Notes: generated by a model from the letters alone, not told the origin. A stretch of 27,778 nucleotides of DNA from Spirochaetia bacterium (GCA_900770075.1 CAAGIZ010000180.1:1-27778); one strand, 5' to 3'. Shown: positions 1 to 7,113, counted from the stretch's first letter. Numbers and translations are program-made.

Positions 1-62
1 GAATTTTTTTCAATCTGTTCCAGTGCTTCTATTTCTTTTATTCTGCCATAAAATTTTTTCAT
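1..62 (-). CDS. ATP-binding protein, N-terminal fragment (runs off the window)
   Basis: Reading leftward from an ATG at 62-60, an open frame of 20 codons runs off the edge. It begins MKKFYGRIKEIEALEQIEKN. A start of the form 'F-x-G-R-x-x-E-x-x-x-L' is the usual opening of the archaeal-type AAA ATPase family (often with a C-terminal DUF234 domain), where it lies just before the Walker A motif. The Walker A motif itself would be outside the window, so the family call rests on this short opening only. The AAGAAG just upstream is a weak ribosome site. The gene faces away from pepT, and the tandem palindromes at 70-174 sit directly upstream of its start. Confidence 0.55.
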   Translation of the reverse strand, partial: MKKFYGRIKEIEALEQIEKN

Positions 63-69
63 ATCTTCT

Positions 70-174
70 TAACACCAATTAATTTAATAGATATTAACTT
101 AATGACCATTAAAATAATAGATATTAAAATAATGGCCATTAAATTAACGACTATTAAAATAATAACAGTTTTAA
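70..174. repeat. 15-bp tandem repeat array, each unit near-palindromic
   Basis: About seven units of exactly 15 bp follow one another from 70, 85, 100, 115, 130, 145 and 160. The consensus is TAATRRYYATTAAAA, and each unit contains a palindrome such as TAATGGCCATTA (130-141). Outer units at 70 and 160 are more diverged. The array lies 8 bp upstream of the start of the leftward ATPase gene and about 190 bp upstream of pepT, so it looks like a row of protein-binding sites. The rest of the 1-363 leader (175-328) shows nothing clear; the open frame across the repeats is a by-product of the 15-bp period. Confidence 0.75.
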
Positions 175-328
175 GGAAAACGTTCAATCAAAAAAACGTG
201 CGATTTTTACCTGCAATTTTTACATGGATTAAGCGGCGTTGCGCAATGAGCCCGTCCATGAGGAGCCCCTGTCGAGGCTTTCTCCTTCTCTGTTTTATGA
301 GACCCGAATAACTGAAGTTTTTAGAGGT

Positions 329-357
329 TTCCTTATTTTTGATTTTTCGATTATAAT
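329..357 (+). promoter_or_regulatory. Promoter of the pepT-like gene; leaderless transcript predicted
   Basis: A perfect TATAAT lies at 352-357, with TTCCTT at 329-334 exactly 17 bp upstream as a weak -35. The start codon at 364 comes 6 nt after the -10, where transcription would begin. No Shine-Dalgarno site is present, so the mRNA is predicted to be leaderless. The segment TAGAGGTTTCCTT around this -35 resembles TAGAGGTTCCCTT at the livH promoter. Confidence 0.6.
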
Positions 358-363
358 GTTTGT

Positions 364-1536
364 ATGAATTTTATTTCTGACGGGCAAAAAAATGCCCTTC
401 TTGAGCGGTTTTTGAGATATGTTCAGGTTTGGACTACCAGCGACAGTTCCCGCGCTGACGATGGGTTCCAGCCTTCGACGGACAGACAGTTTATTTTTGC
501 TTCAATGCTAAAAAAAGAACTGGAAGATTTGGGGCTGTCTGACGTTTCGGTTACGGACAAATGCTATGTTTACGCAAGGCTTCCTGCTTCTAAGGGGACA
601 AAGTCTGAGTCTCTGTGCCTGCTTGCCCATCTGGACACTGTTGAAGAGTGTTCGGGTCAAAACGTAAAATCGGTTCTTACACAAAAAGACGGCGACACCA
701 TAATTTCTTCCGACGGTACTACGCTTCTGGGTGCAGATGACAAGGCTGGAATTGCGGAGATTATGGAAACCCTGGCCTTTTTTAAGGCAAATCCCGCTGC
801 TGCACACGGGGAAATTGAAATTTGCTTTAGCCCGGACGAGGAAACCGGTCACGGAATGGACAATGTTCCGCTTAACCTTATTAAATCCAGACAGGCATAC
901 ACTGTAGACGGAGGCAACTGCGGCGAAATTGAAACGGAATGTTTTAACGCTTTTAAAACTGAAGTGACTTTTTACGGAGTTTCCAGCCATACAGGAACGG
1001 CCAGGGGCAAAATGGTAAATGCGGCTGTAATGGCGGCAAATTTCGTTGCTTCCCTGCCGCGCCATCAGGCGCCTGAAACTACTGAGGGGTTTGAAGGATT
1101 TTTTGCCCCCATGGAAATTTCGGGCACCATAGAAACGGCAAAGGTTACGGTTTTTCTGAGGGATTTTACCGAAAAGGGCATGCAGGAGCGAAAACTGCTT
1201 GCAGAAACCCTTGCAAAGACTGTTGCCCAAAGTTTTGGAGGTAAGGTAGAAGTAAAACATACCTTCCAATACGCAAACATGAAAGAAAAGCTGAAAAATT
1301 CCCCGCAGACTGTAGAAAGGCTGGTGGAAGCCTGCCGGGCTTCTGGCATTGAGCCGGTTTTTCCGCCGATTAGGGGAGGAACGGATGGTTCCACGCTTAC
1401 GGAAAAGGGCATTCCCACGCCAAATATCTTTACCGGCGGCCACGATTTTCATTCCAGAAGCGAATGGGCCAGCCTGAACGAGATGTGCAAGGCTCTGGAA
1501 GTGCTCATAAGGCTGTGTTCGGCACAGGGCGCTTAA
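364..1536 (+). CDS. pepT: Peptidase T-like M20 aminopeptidase
   Basis: A 390-residue cytoplasmic zinc peptidase of the M20 family, close in length to tripeptidase PepT (about 410). Visible family motifs in order: LAHLDTVEE (metal ligand His89, catalytic Asp91), LLGADDKAGIAEIMETL (bridging Asp125), FSPDEETGHGMDNV (catalytic Glu and metal Glu, 159-160), YTVDGGNCGE (Asp182), and near the C-terminus RGGTDGS and TGGHDFHSRSEW (last metal His). The central dimerisation domain is also present. PepT removes the N-terminal residue from tripeptides in peptide recycling. Substrate preference is inferred from the family; related M20 peptidases cannot be fully excluded. The ATG at 364 is chosen because it fits the family N-terminus and the promoter just upstream. 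murA follows after 56 bp and may share the transcript. Confidence 0.88.
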   Translation: MNFISDGQKNALLERFLRYVQVWTTSDSSRADDGFQPSTDRQFIFASMLKKELEDLGLSDVSVTDKCYVYARLPASKGTKSESLCLLAHLDTVEECSGQNVKSVLTQKDGDTIISSDGTTLLGADDKAGIAEIMETLAFFKANPAAAHGEIEICFSPDEETGHGMDNVPLNLIKSRQAYTVDGGNCGEIETECFNAFKTEVTFYGVSSHTGTARGKMVNAAVMAANFVASLPRHQAPETTEGFEGFFAPMEISGTIETAKVTVFLRDFTEKGMQERKLLAETLAKTVAQSFGGKVEVKHTFQYANMKEKLKNSPQTVERLVEACRASGIEPVFPPIRGGTDGSTLTEKGIPTPNIFTGGHDFHSRSEWASLNEMCKALEVLIRLCSAQGA

Positions 1537-1592
1537 GCCAGTTAATCTTTTAACCAGTTAATTTTTAAATCTGATTTTTTTTGGAGAACAGG

Positions 1593-2876
1593 ATGTTTGA
1601 ATATAAAATCGAAGGCGGAATTCCAATCCGCGGAACTGTGGCAGCCGGCGGTAACAAAAATGCTGCCCTGCCCTGCATTGCAGCCTCTCTTTTGACGGAT
1701 GAGCCGGTAATTCTAAGGAACATTCCGGATATTGAAGACACCGCCGTAATGTTTTCTATACTCCAGTCTTTGGGAGCCGTCGTTAAAAAGATGGAAGACC
1801 ATACCTGGAAAATCGAATCAAAAAAAATAGAAAAATCGGATATTCCCAGCGAACTGAGCAAAAAAATCCGTGCCTCAATCCTCTTTGCAGGCCCTCTGGT
1901 TGCAAGGACGGGAAAAGCCGTCATGCCGCCTCCGGGCGGGGACGTAATCGGACGGCGGAGGCTGGACACTCACTTTCTTGCACTGCAGGAACTGGGTGCC
2001 CGCATTACAGTGGACGGTCCTTTTACTTTTTCGGCAAACAAGCTTGTCGGTGCGGACATGTTTCTGGACGAAACTTCCGTAACTGCTACAGAAAACGCCG
2101 TAATGGCAGCCGTTCTGGCAGAAGGCAGGACAAAAATCACTAATGCCGCTTCTGAACCCCACGTGCAGGATCTGTGCAATATGCTGGTGGCCATGGGGGC
2201 AAAAATCGGGGGAATTGGTTCCAACATTCTTCTTATAGACGGAGTAAAAAAACTCCATGGGGTTGATTTTTCCATAGGGCCGGATTTTATGGAAATCGGT
2301 TCCTACATCGGGCTGGCTGCCGCAACAAGAGGTTCCGTAACCATTACAGGTGTCCGGGCAGAAGACATGCGCCCGCTCAGGGTTGCCTTCGGTAAACTGG
2401 GCATTACCTGGACTATCGAAGGAGATGCCCTGTCCGTTGCCGTAGGTCAGGAAATGAAGGTGAACACGGACTTAGGGGGAATGATTCCCAAAATTGACGA
2501 TTCTCCGTGGCCGGGCTTTCCGCCGGATTTAACTTCCATAATGACGGTGGTTGCAACTCAGGTTGAAGGCACTGTCCTGATTTTTGAAAAGATGTTTGAA
2601 AGCCGGATGTTTTTTGTGGACAAGCTTATAAGCATGGGTGCAAGAATAACCCTCTGCGATCCTCACCGGGCGGTGGTTTCCGGTCCAAGCATACTCCACG
2701 GGGACAACCTTGTTTCTCCTGACGTGCGGGCTGGTATGGCAATGGTTATTGCCGCCATGGCTGCTAGAGGAGAGTCCACCATTTCCAACGTTTACCAGAT
2801 TGAACGGGGATATGAGCATCTTGTGGAAAAACTGCAAAGCCTTGGTGCCCGCATAAAAAGGGTCGAAATAAGCTGA
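1593..2876 (+). CDS. murA: UDP-N-acetylglucosamine 1-carboxyvinyltransferase MurA, Asp-type active site
   Basis: A 427-residue enzyme that transfers enolpyruvate from PEP to UDP-GlcNAc, the first committed step of peptidoglycan synthesis in the cytoplasm. The N-terminus carries the MurA segment GGNKNAALPCIAASLLT (substrate-binding Lys-Asn). The active-site loop reads PPGGDVIGRRRLDTH: the usual catalytic/fosfomycin-target Cys (Cys115 in E. coli) is replaced by Asp117, codon GAC at 1941-1943. The same change is known in Mycobacterium, Chlamydia and Borrelia MurA and gives fosfomycin insensitivity. Later family motifs TATENAVMAAVLAEG and PDLTSIMTVVATQVEG are present. The start at 1593 is preferred over the in-frame TTG at 1581 because GGAG at 1583-1586 is correctly placed for it. 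Confidence 0.94.
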   Translation: MFEYKIEGGIPIRGTVAAGGNKNAALPCIAASLLTDEPVILRNIPDIEDTAVMFSILQSLGAVVKKMEDHTWKIESKKIEKSDIPSELSKKIRASILFAGPLVARTGKAVMPPPGGDVIGRRRLDTHFLALQELGARITVDGPFTFSANKLVGADMFLDETSVTATENAVMAAVLAEGRTKITNAASEPHVQDLCNMLVAMGAKIGGIGSNILLIDGVKKLHGVDFSIGPDFMEIGSYIGLAAATRGSVTITGVRAEDMRPLRVAFGKLGITWTIEGDALSVAVGQEMKVNTDLGGMIPKIDDSPWPGFPPDLTSIMTVVATQVEGTVLIFEKMFESRMFFVDKLISMGARITLCDPHRAVVSGPSILHGDNLVSPDVRAGMAMVIAAMAARGESTISNVYQIERGYEHLVEKLQSLGARIKRVEIS

Positions 2877-2942
2877 CTGGCAAAAAAGTCCTGTGCCTGG
2901 AGGTTTGACGGAAAAGCCTACGCCAGATGCGCAGGGCGAAAG

Positions 2943-2978
2943 TTTGAGAGCGGGCGAGTCTGCTCGCCCGCTCTCAAA
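2943..2978. terminator. Strong hairpin between convergent genes
   Basis: A perfect 16-bp inverted repeat (2943-2958 with 2963-2978) with a 4-nt TCTG loop lies between the end of murA (+) and the end of the leftward membrane protein gene at 3048. Neither side has a T-tract directly next to the stem, so it is not a textbook intrinsic terminator. A bidirectional terminator or mRNA-end stabiliser is the likely role. A run of eight A (T on the minus strand) lies at about 3034-3041. Confidence 0.6.
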
Positions 2979-3047
2979 TGCAGCGGAAGCGGAACCCGGA
3001 GCAGCTGGTTAGACCGCAAAAGTTCCGTCCAAAAAAAATCAAAGTCC

Positions 3048-4871
3048 TCAGGTATTTTTTCTGGTTACAAAGTAAAAGGACGTCAGGAAAAGTATGACAG
3101 TCCAGATTCCCACCGCAAGCAAAAGTGCTGAATTTCCAGCAACGCTTATGAACATAAAATTGAACAGTCCGCCCACTGCAAGGATTATCTGAATAAAGGC
3201 CTCTGTGGCAAGGGTGCAGACTGGAATTACAAAAACCCACACAAATTTAAATATCTGCCCTTTTTGAAGGCGGAAATTCCAGGCAAGGCTTGCGATAAAC
3301 AGCAGGAGCGCGCACATTATGAGCGGGTAAGTTATCCTTTTTATCATTGCGGCTCCAGTAACTTCCTTTGACCAGCCGAAACTGTCTGCTTTTCCGGCAC
3401 TTTTTAAAAGGGTATTCAGGGAGATGCTTTCCATGCCGGGAGTGTGCTCGCAGGCCACAAAAAAATCTTCCGTGGACATTCCCAGCACTGCAAAGGTCGG
3501 CTCTCCGGCGTTTTTTGACCGGGGCGGCTCTGCATATTCGTATTTTGGCAGGATGGCGTTTCCCCGTCCGTTTCTGTCCAGACTTTTCAAAAGGATGTAG
3601 GGAACCCGTTCTGCATTTTTGGGCAGGCTGAGCTGGGTGCGCATGTTTTCGTCAAAACTGTCTGCTGCTACCGAGAGCATTTTTGCGTAGGGCACGGAAA
3701 CTGACCGTACAAAGCTTCCGTTTCTGGCAAAGGTCGTTATTGTCAGCCCTCTCAAATACTGAACCATTCCTCCGCTGTCGTATACCGGCGTTATTCCCCT
3801 GATGTAGACCACATCGGTGTAGCCTGCCGGCCGTTTTACCGCAAAACAGACGTTCAGGTAGTTTTCAAAGCTCTGAAGGCTGTAGGTTTCGTCGATGAAA
3901 AAACACTGTTTTTCTACCCGGCTGCGTGCTATTTCAAGAAATTCCGTTACGTCCGGGTCTGATGCCCATTCTATGTCCTGCCGGGAAATTTCCATAAACT
4001 GGTAGTAGGCTTCGATGCAGTCGCCTTCTGACAGGGCTTTGTAGGCTGAACGTTTTTTTGCAAAGAGACGCTGGTCGCCGGTTTTTTCCGCAGGAGAAAC
4101 AGTCTGCAGCACGTTCCATGCCTGGCTTGCAAGGCGGCGGGCTTCCTTTATGTTTATGTCCCTGTCGCTTCCGACGGTGGATGCCAGCTGGGCAAAATAG
4201 TGGGATTCAAACCACCTGCCCTTTTCGGCGGCTTCTCTGGACTTTTGTATGAGGGAGGTTACCGTTTCTCCGGAAATCTCGTCGTTCAGGTGAAGTTCTC
4301 TGGCAGTCTTTGCAGACGGCTTTTCAGGCTGAATTTTCTTTATTGCCTTGAGAACCGCTTCCGATTTATCTATGAGTTTTTTACCGTCCGGGCTTGAAGG
4401 GTTGATTTTCAGAATCCGGCTGCCGTAACGGTGGGCAAGGCTGTAATTTTCTGAAGAAAGAGCCTGCTCTCCCAAAAGGCTGTATTCTGCCAGAAGTCCT
4501 GCTGCCTGTTCAGAAAATGTTTTTTTGCGCTGAACTAAGGGAACTCCTATTTCTGCAACCCCGGTCATAACCGCCACCAGAACCAGAGACAAAAGCATGG
4601 TTGCCCGGAAATTTTTCATTATCACCGGGCTAAAACGCATCTGTGCCTTTTGTGCATCCTCCCCAAAGTAAACGGCAAGAGAAACCAGAAAGCCGGAAGC
4701 CAGAACTGAGGGAAGAATCCTGAAAAAATACAGGAATCCCCTGCAAAAAACGTAGGACTGGCGGTAATCTTCCAGAATTGACTGAGTGTTCCCCATAAAA
4801 GCGGAAAGTCCCAGACAGAAGGCAAAAGCCAGAACTGAATATGACAAAATTACGACAACGGCTCTTTTCAT
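3048..4871 (-). CDS. Membrane protein of unknown function, 3+3 membrane segments around a large soluble domain
   Basis: A 607-residue protein I do not recognise by sequence. Three hydrophobic segments lie near the N-terminus (about 6-26, 45-67 and 88-108). A long hydrophilic region of about 390 residues follows, starting with a helical stretch rich in Ala, Leu and Lys (about 115-290, TPR-like in look but with no clear repeat). Three more segments are at the C-terminus (about 505-600). It starts at 4871 by TGATG overlap with the stop of the upstream gene, so the two are translationally coupled. The next gene has the same 3+3 layout. The paired arrangement recalls LptF/LptG permease subunits, but I see no diagnostic motif, so this is an architectural analogy only. 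Confidence 0.8.
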   Translation of the reverse strand: MKRAVVVILSYSVLAFAFCLGLSAFMGNTQSILEDYRQSYVFCRGFLYFFRILPSVLASGFLVSLAVYFGEDAQKAQMRFSPVIMKNFRATMLLSLVLVAVMTGVAEIGVPLVQRKKTFSEQAAGLLAEYSLLGEQALSSENYSLAHRYGSRILKINPSSPDGKKLIDKSEAVLKAIKKIQPEKPSAKTARELHLNDEISGETVTSLIQKSREAAEKGRWFESHYFAQLASTVGSDRDINIKEARRLASQAWNVLQTVSPAEKTGDQRLFAKKRSAYKALSEGDCIEAYYQFMEISRQDIEWASDPDVTEFLEIARSRVEKQCFFIDETYSLQSFENYLNVCFAVKRPAGYTDVVYIRGITPVYDSGGMVQYLRGLTITTFARNGSFVRSVSVPYAKMLSVAADSFDENMRTQLSLPKNAERVPYILLKSLDRNGRGNAILPKYEYAEPPRSKNAGEPTFAVLGMSTEDFFVACEHTPGMESISLNTLLKSAGKADSFGWSKEVTGAAMIKRITYPLIMCALLLFIASLAWNFRLQKGQIFKFVWVFVIPVCTLATEAFIQIILAVGGLFNFMFISVAGNSALLLAVGIWTVILFLTSFYFVTRKNT

Positions 4872-5926
4872 CAGGCAGCCTCTTTTTTGTTTCTATATTT
4901 AAAGAAGAAAAGCAGAATTCCGGTAACAAAGAAAAGTGCAAATATAAAAAGGTTTATGACCGCAAGGAGAGGTTCAAAACTGCCGGCATGGTTTTGAACA
5001 AGGCTCATATTTTCAGCAGAAAGTGCCGGTTCGGCAGTAAATGCCGGCGAAAAAAAGCCGCTCCAGGAAAGGCGCAGGTTTTTAAAAATAATTTCTGCAT
5101 ACCAGGCATAGTTTATAAGACAGACAACCCCGGAAGCAAAAATCACCGCAACAACGTTTATAAGCCTCCAGCTGCTTGTGTACTGATACGCAACCACAGA
5201 AGAAAGAGCCAGGGCAAAGGTAAGAAAGCAAAGCCAGCTGAACCAGCCTGAATTCCATGCAGACCGGGCGTTTTCCATCAAAACAGAATAAACTTTGAGG
5301 GGAACGGCCAGCACAAGGGGAATTTTTGCCGCATCACGAATCAGGGTGTCCGCATATTTCCCGGCAAAAACATCTTCCACAGGTGAATTAAAAAACCTGA
5401 CGATCTTTCCCACTTCCCCGGTAATTCCGCTCAAATCGATAAAAAGCCCCGTTGCGTTTCCGTTATCTTCCACTCTGGAAAAATAAAATACTCCTCCGGC
5501 TTCCGGCCTGAAAAACCCCGCTGACAGGGGCTTTGGTGCCGGTGTTTCTGGAGATGTCTGTTCTGGGTTAGCCGGTACCGTCTGCTGCCTTGTTTTTGCT
5601 TCAAAAGATTTCTGCAGGTTAAAGCAGAGGGGAACAAGGCACAGCCAGGTAAAGGCACACAGCAGGCTATAAGCGCCCAGACGGAAGAAGTGATTTTCCC
5701 GGTGGCGGATTCCATAAAAAATTGTAAAACCCAGGGAAACCGACGCAACCGCCGGCAAAACAGCAAAAATTCCTTCGACAAAGAAACGGCCGTTAAAAAA
5801 AGCGACTTCCTCTCCTACAACCATAAGCGTAAGGTCGCAGGAAAGCATGTAAATTCCCGCTCCGGCAATCGCTCCAAAAAAACAGGCTGCAAAGTAATAA
5901 AAAATCATATTAAGTGCGGTTTTCAT
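4871..5926 (-). CDS. Membrane protein of unknown function, partner of the downstream membrane protein
   Basis: A 351-residue protein with three N-terminal hydrophobic segments (about 7-30, 48-70, 79-103), a Pro/Thr-rich linker (about 110-135), and a soluble domain to about 225. Three C-terminal segments follow (about 228-250, 255-278, 318-342), ending in a Lys-rich tail. Function not recognised. It is first in a two-gene operon; its TGA overlaps the ATG of the 607-residue gene by one base. The start at 5926 has no Shine-Dalgarno site, but a TATAAA -10 lies 5 nt before it, which suggests a leaderless mRNA. A perfect DnaA box overlaps the predicted -35. The matching topology and coupling of the two products suggest they form one membrane complex (inference). 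Confidence 0.78.
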   Translation of the reverse strand: MKTALNMIFYYFAACFFGAIAGAGIYMLSCDLTLMVVGEEVAFFNGRFFVEGIFAVLPAVASVSLGFTIFYGIRHRENHFFRLGAYSLLCAFTWLCLVPLCFNLQKSFEAKTRQQTVPANPEQTSPETPAPKPLSAGFFRPEAGGVFYFSRVEDNGNATGLFIDLSGITGEVGKIVRFFNSPVEDVFAGKYADTLIRDAAKIPLVLAVPLKVYSVLMENARSAWNSGWFSWLCFLTFALALSSVVAYQYTSSWRLINVVAVIFASGVVCLINYAWYAEIIFKNLRLSWSGFFSPAFTAEPALSAENMSLVQNHAGSFEPLLAVINLFIFALFFVTGILLFFFKYRNKKEAA

Positions 5927-5931
5927 CGGTG

Positions 5932-5960
5932 TTTATAAACCCCTAAATCACAAGTTATCC
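5932..5960 (-). promoter_or_regulatory. Promoter of the membrane-protein pair, -35 inside a DnaA box
   Basis: On the minus strand TATAAA (5937-5932) lies 5 nt before the ATG at 5926. With 17-bp spacing the -35 position falls on 5960-5955, which is part of the perfect DnaA box TTATCCACA at 5955-5963. The -35 match itself is poor (GGATAA). DnaA binding here would be expected to compete with RNA polymerase. Confidence 0.4.
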
Positions 5961-6231
5961 ACAAGCTGTGCACACAAACTTTCGTTAGTCATTAGATTTT
6001 CGGCATTTTAAACGGGTGATATTAAAAAAATCAAGAAAGTTTCCTGCATTTCATTTTTTACATAATTCTTTATAATACAAGAAATTATGACTTTAAGAGC
6101 GTTTTTTATCCGGCATAAATGGAAAAAATGCAATTTTTTTACACACGGCTTTTTAGTATACGCACGTTTCTAAACATTTTATCCACAACTTATGCACAAC
6201 CATTCACAGGTTGTCCACAACCTTTCGCACA
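5955..6231. promoter_or_regulatory. DnaA-box cluster with AT-rich spacer (origin-like region)
   Basis: The 572-bp gap between genes (5927-6498) carries a dense set of DnaA boxes (consensus TTATNCACA). Perfect boxes are at 5955-5963 (TTATCCACA), 6179-6187 (TTATCCACA) and 6190-6198 (TTATGCACA). One-mismatch boxes are at 6137-6145 (TTTTACACA) and 6211-6219 (TTGTCCACA). Weaker ones are at 5966-5974, 6200-6208 and 6223-6231. The five boxes from 6179 to 6231 are all on one strand and spaced 10-12 bp apart, one helical turn. Between the two groups, 5985-6140 is very AT-rich, like an unwinding element. No dnaA, dnaN or gyrase gene is nearby. It could be oriC, a DnaA-titrating site or a regulatory site. 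Confidence 0.7.
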
Positions 6232-6232
6232 G

Positions 6233-6349
6233 CCCCCTCCTCAGACGGTGCCTCCCCCTCCTCAGACGGTGCCTCCCCCTCAGACGGTGTCTCCTCGGTC
6301 AGACGGTGCCTCCTCGGTCAGACCACGCCTCCCCGGTCAAACCGCACAT
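6233..6349. repeat. C-rich tandem repeat, 18-21 bp units
   Basis: Six head-to-tail units run directly after the DnaA boxes: 6233-6253 and 6254-6274 (identical, 21 bp), 6275-6292 (18 bp), then 6293-6311, 6312-6330 and 6331-6349 (19 bp, increasingly diverged). The shared core is TCAGACGGTGCCTCC. The plus strand here is extremely C-rich. The overlapping open frames across the array look like repeat artefacts, with low-complexity Pro-rich or Leu/Arg-rich translations. Confidence 0.8.
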
Positions 6350-6358
6350 CCCCACCAT

Positions 6359-6389
6359 AAAAAAAATCCGCCTGCAAAAAAGAGGCGGA
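6359..6389 (-). terminator. Intrinsic terminator of the STAS gene
   Basis: On the minus strand TCCGCCT (6389-6383) pairs with AGGCGGA (6373-6367) across a 9-nt loop, followed by eight T (6366-6359). It lies about 110 bp beyond the STAS stop codon. A second smaller hairpin with a T-run is at about 6396-6416 on the same strand. Confidence 0.8.
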
Positions 6390-6498
6390 CTTCTTCCAAA
6401 AAAAACGGCATTGCCGGCCTTTCAACCGAACCTACGTTTTGAAAATCTTGCTTTGAAATTCGAAAAAAACTGCAAAAAGGCGAGTTTTTCGAGGTTCC

Positions 6499-7050
6499 CT
6501 ATCCCAAAAAAACCGAACCTTGCTGGTCAATAGCAAGAATCGACTTGCACTCAGAACAGCGGAACCGACCGCTCCTCGTAGCCTTAAGCCTTTTTGAACA
6601 AACCGGGCAACTGAAAATCTTAGGGAACACGCTCTCTTCCACCGGTGCGCCACTGCTAAAAAAGTTAATGGCATCTCCCATGGAATCCTTAATGTTAAAG
6701 AACTGGCTGAATCCCAGCAGCTGGAATACCTCGTACACCTTCGGCTGAATTTCCAGAAGGACGATGTCGCCGCCCTTAGGTTTAACCATCTTCAAGAAAG
6801 CGGTAAAAGACCCGATACCTGTAGAAGAAACATAGTTAAGGGAAGCACAGTTAAAGATAAGGTTTACATACCCTGTTTCAACAACCTTGGCAATCCGCTT
6901 CTGAAAAAAACTTGAATTGTAAGTGTCGATATATCCCATAAGATATATTGTCAGGCAGTTTTCAACTTCCGGTACTTTTTCGAGATTTATCTTAAGACTG
7001 TCATCCTTTTCGTCGTTAAATCCAGGAACAATGTTATTGTTGTTACTCAT
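6499..7050 (-). CDS. STAS-domain anti-anti-sigma-type protein with a C-terminal zinc ribbon
   Basis: A 183-residue cytoplasmic protein. Residues about 20-130 form a STAS domain (SpoIIAA/RsbV type). The segment LNYVSSTGIGSF at 71-82 matches the phosphorylation-site loop, with Ser75/Ser76 as the candidate target of an anti-sigma kinase. The C-terminal 40 residues hold two CxxC pairs (Cys148/Cys151 and Cys165/Cys168, 'CPVC' and 'CSEC'), a likely zinc ribbon that ordinary anti-anti-sigma factors lack. The start at 7050 is chosen because AGGGG lies 5 nt upstream; an in-frame ATG at 7071 would add seven residues. A near-consensus promoter precedes it and a terminator follows. No partner kinase or phosphatase is in the window, so the sigma factor it controls is unknown. 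Confidence 0.85.
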   Translation of the reverse strand: MSNNNNIVPGFNDEKDDSLKINLEKVPEVENCLTIYLMGYIDTYNSSFFQKRIAKVVETGYVNLIFNCASLNYVSSTGIGSFTAFLKMVKPKGGDIVLLEIQPKVYEVFQLLGFSQFFNIKDSMGDAINFFSSGAPVEESVFPKIFSCPVCSKRLKATRSGRFRCSECKSILAIDQQGSVFLG

Positions 7051-7113
7051 AATACCCCTGCTACCTTTCAATATGATAAATACAAAAATTCGTTTTTTTC
7101 TATGTTAATCGAA

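Noticed and set aside
102..311. Open frame with a 5-residue repeat (MTIKIIDIKI...)
   Set aside because: It is produced by the 15-bp tandem repeats, has no ribosome site, and the later half is unlike any protein.
2943..2978. Part of a CRISPR or tandem repeat
   Set aside because: A single palindrome with no spacer-repeat series.
3048..5926. Naming the membrane-protein pair lptF/lptG
   Set aside because: Only the number and order of membrane segments agree; no sequence motif or Lpt neighbours.
6040..6110. Possible dif site in the AT-rich spacer (CATAATT ... AATTATG arms)
   Set aside because: The arms do not match XerC/XerD-site consensus, and the spacing is too long.
6119..6533. Two overlapping open frames across the C-rich repeat
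   Set aside because: They are low-complexity Pro-rich or Leu/Arg-rich translations of the DnaA-box and repeat region, and run into the terminator and 3' end of the STAS gene.
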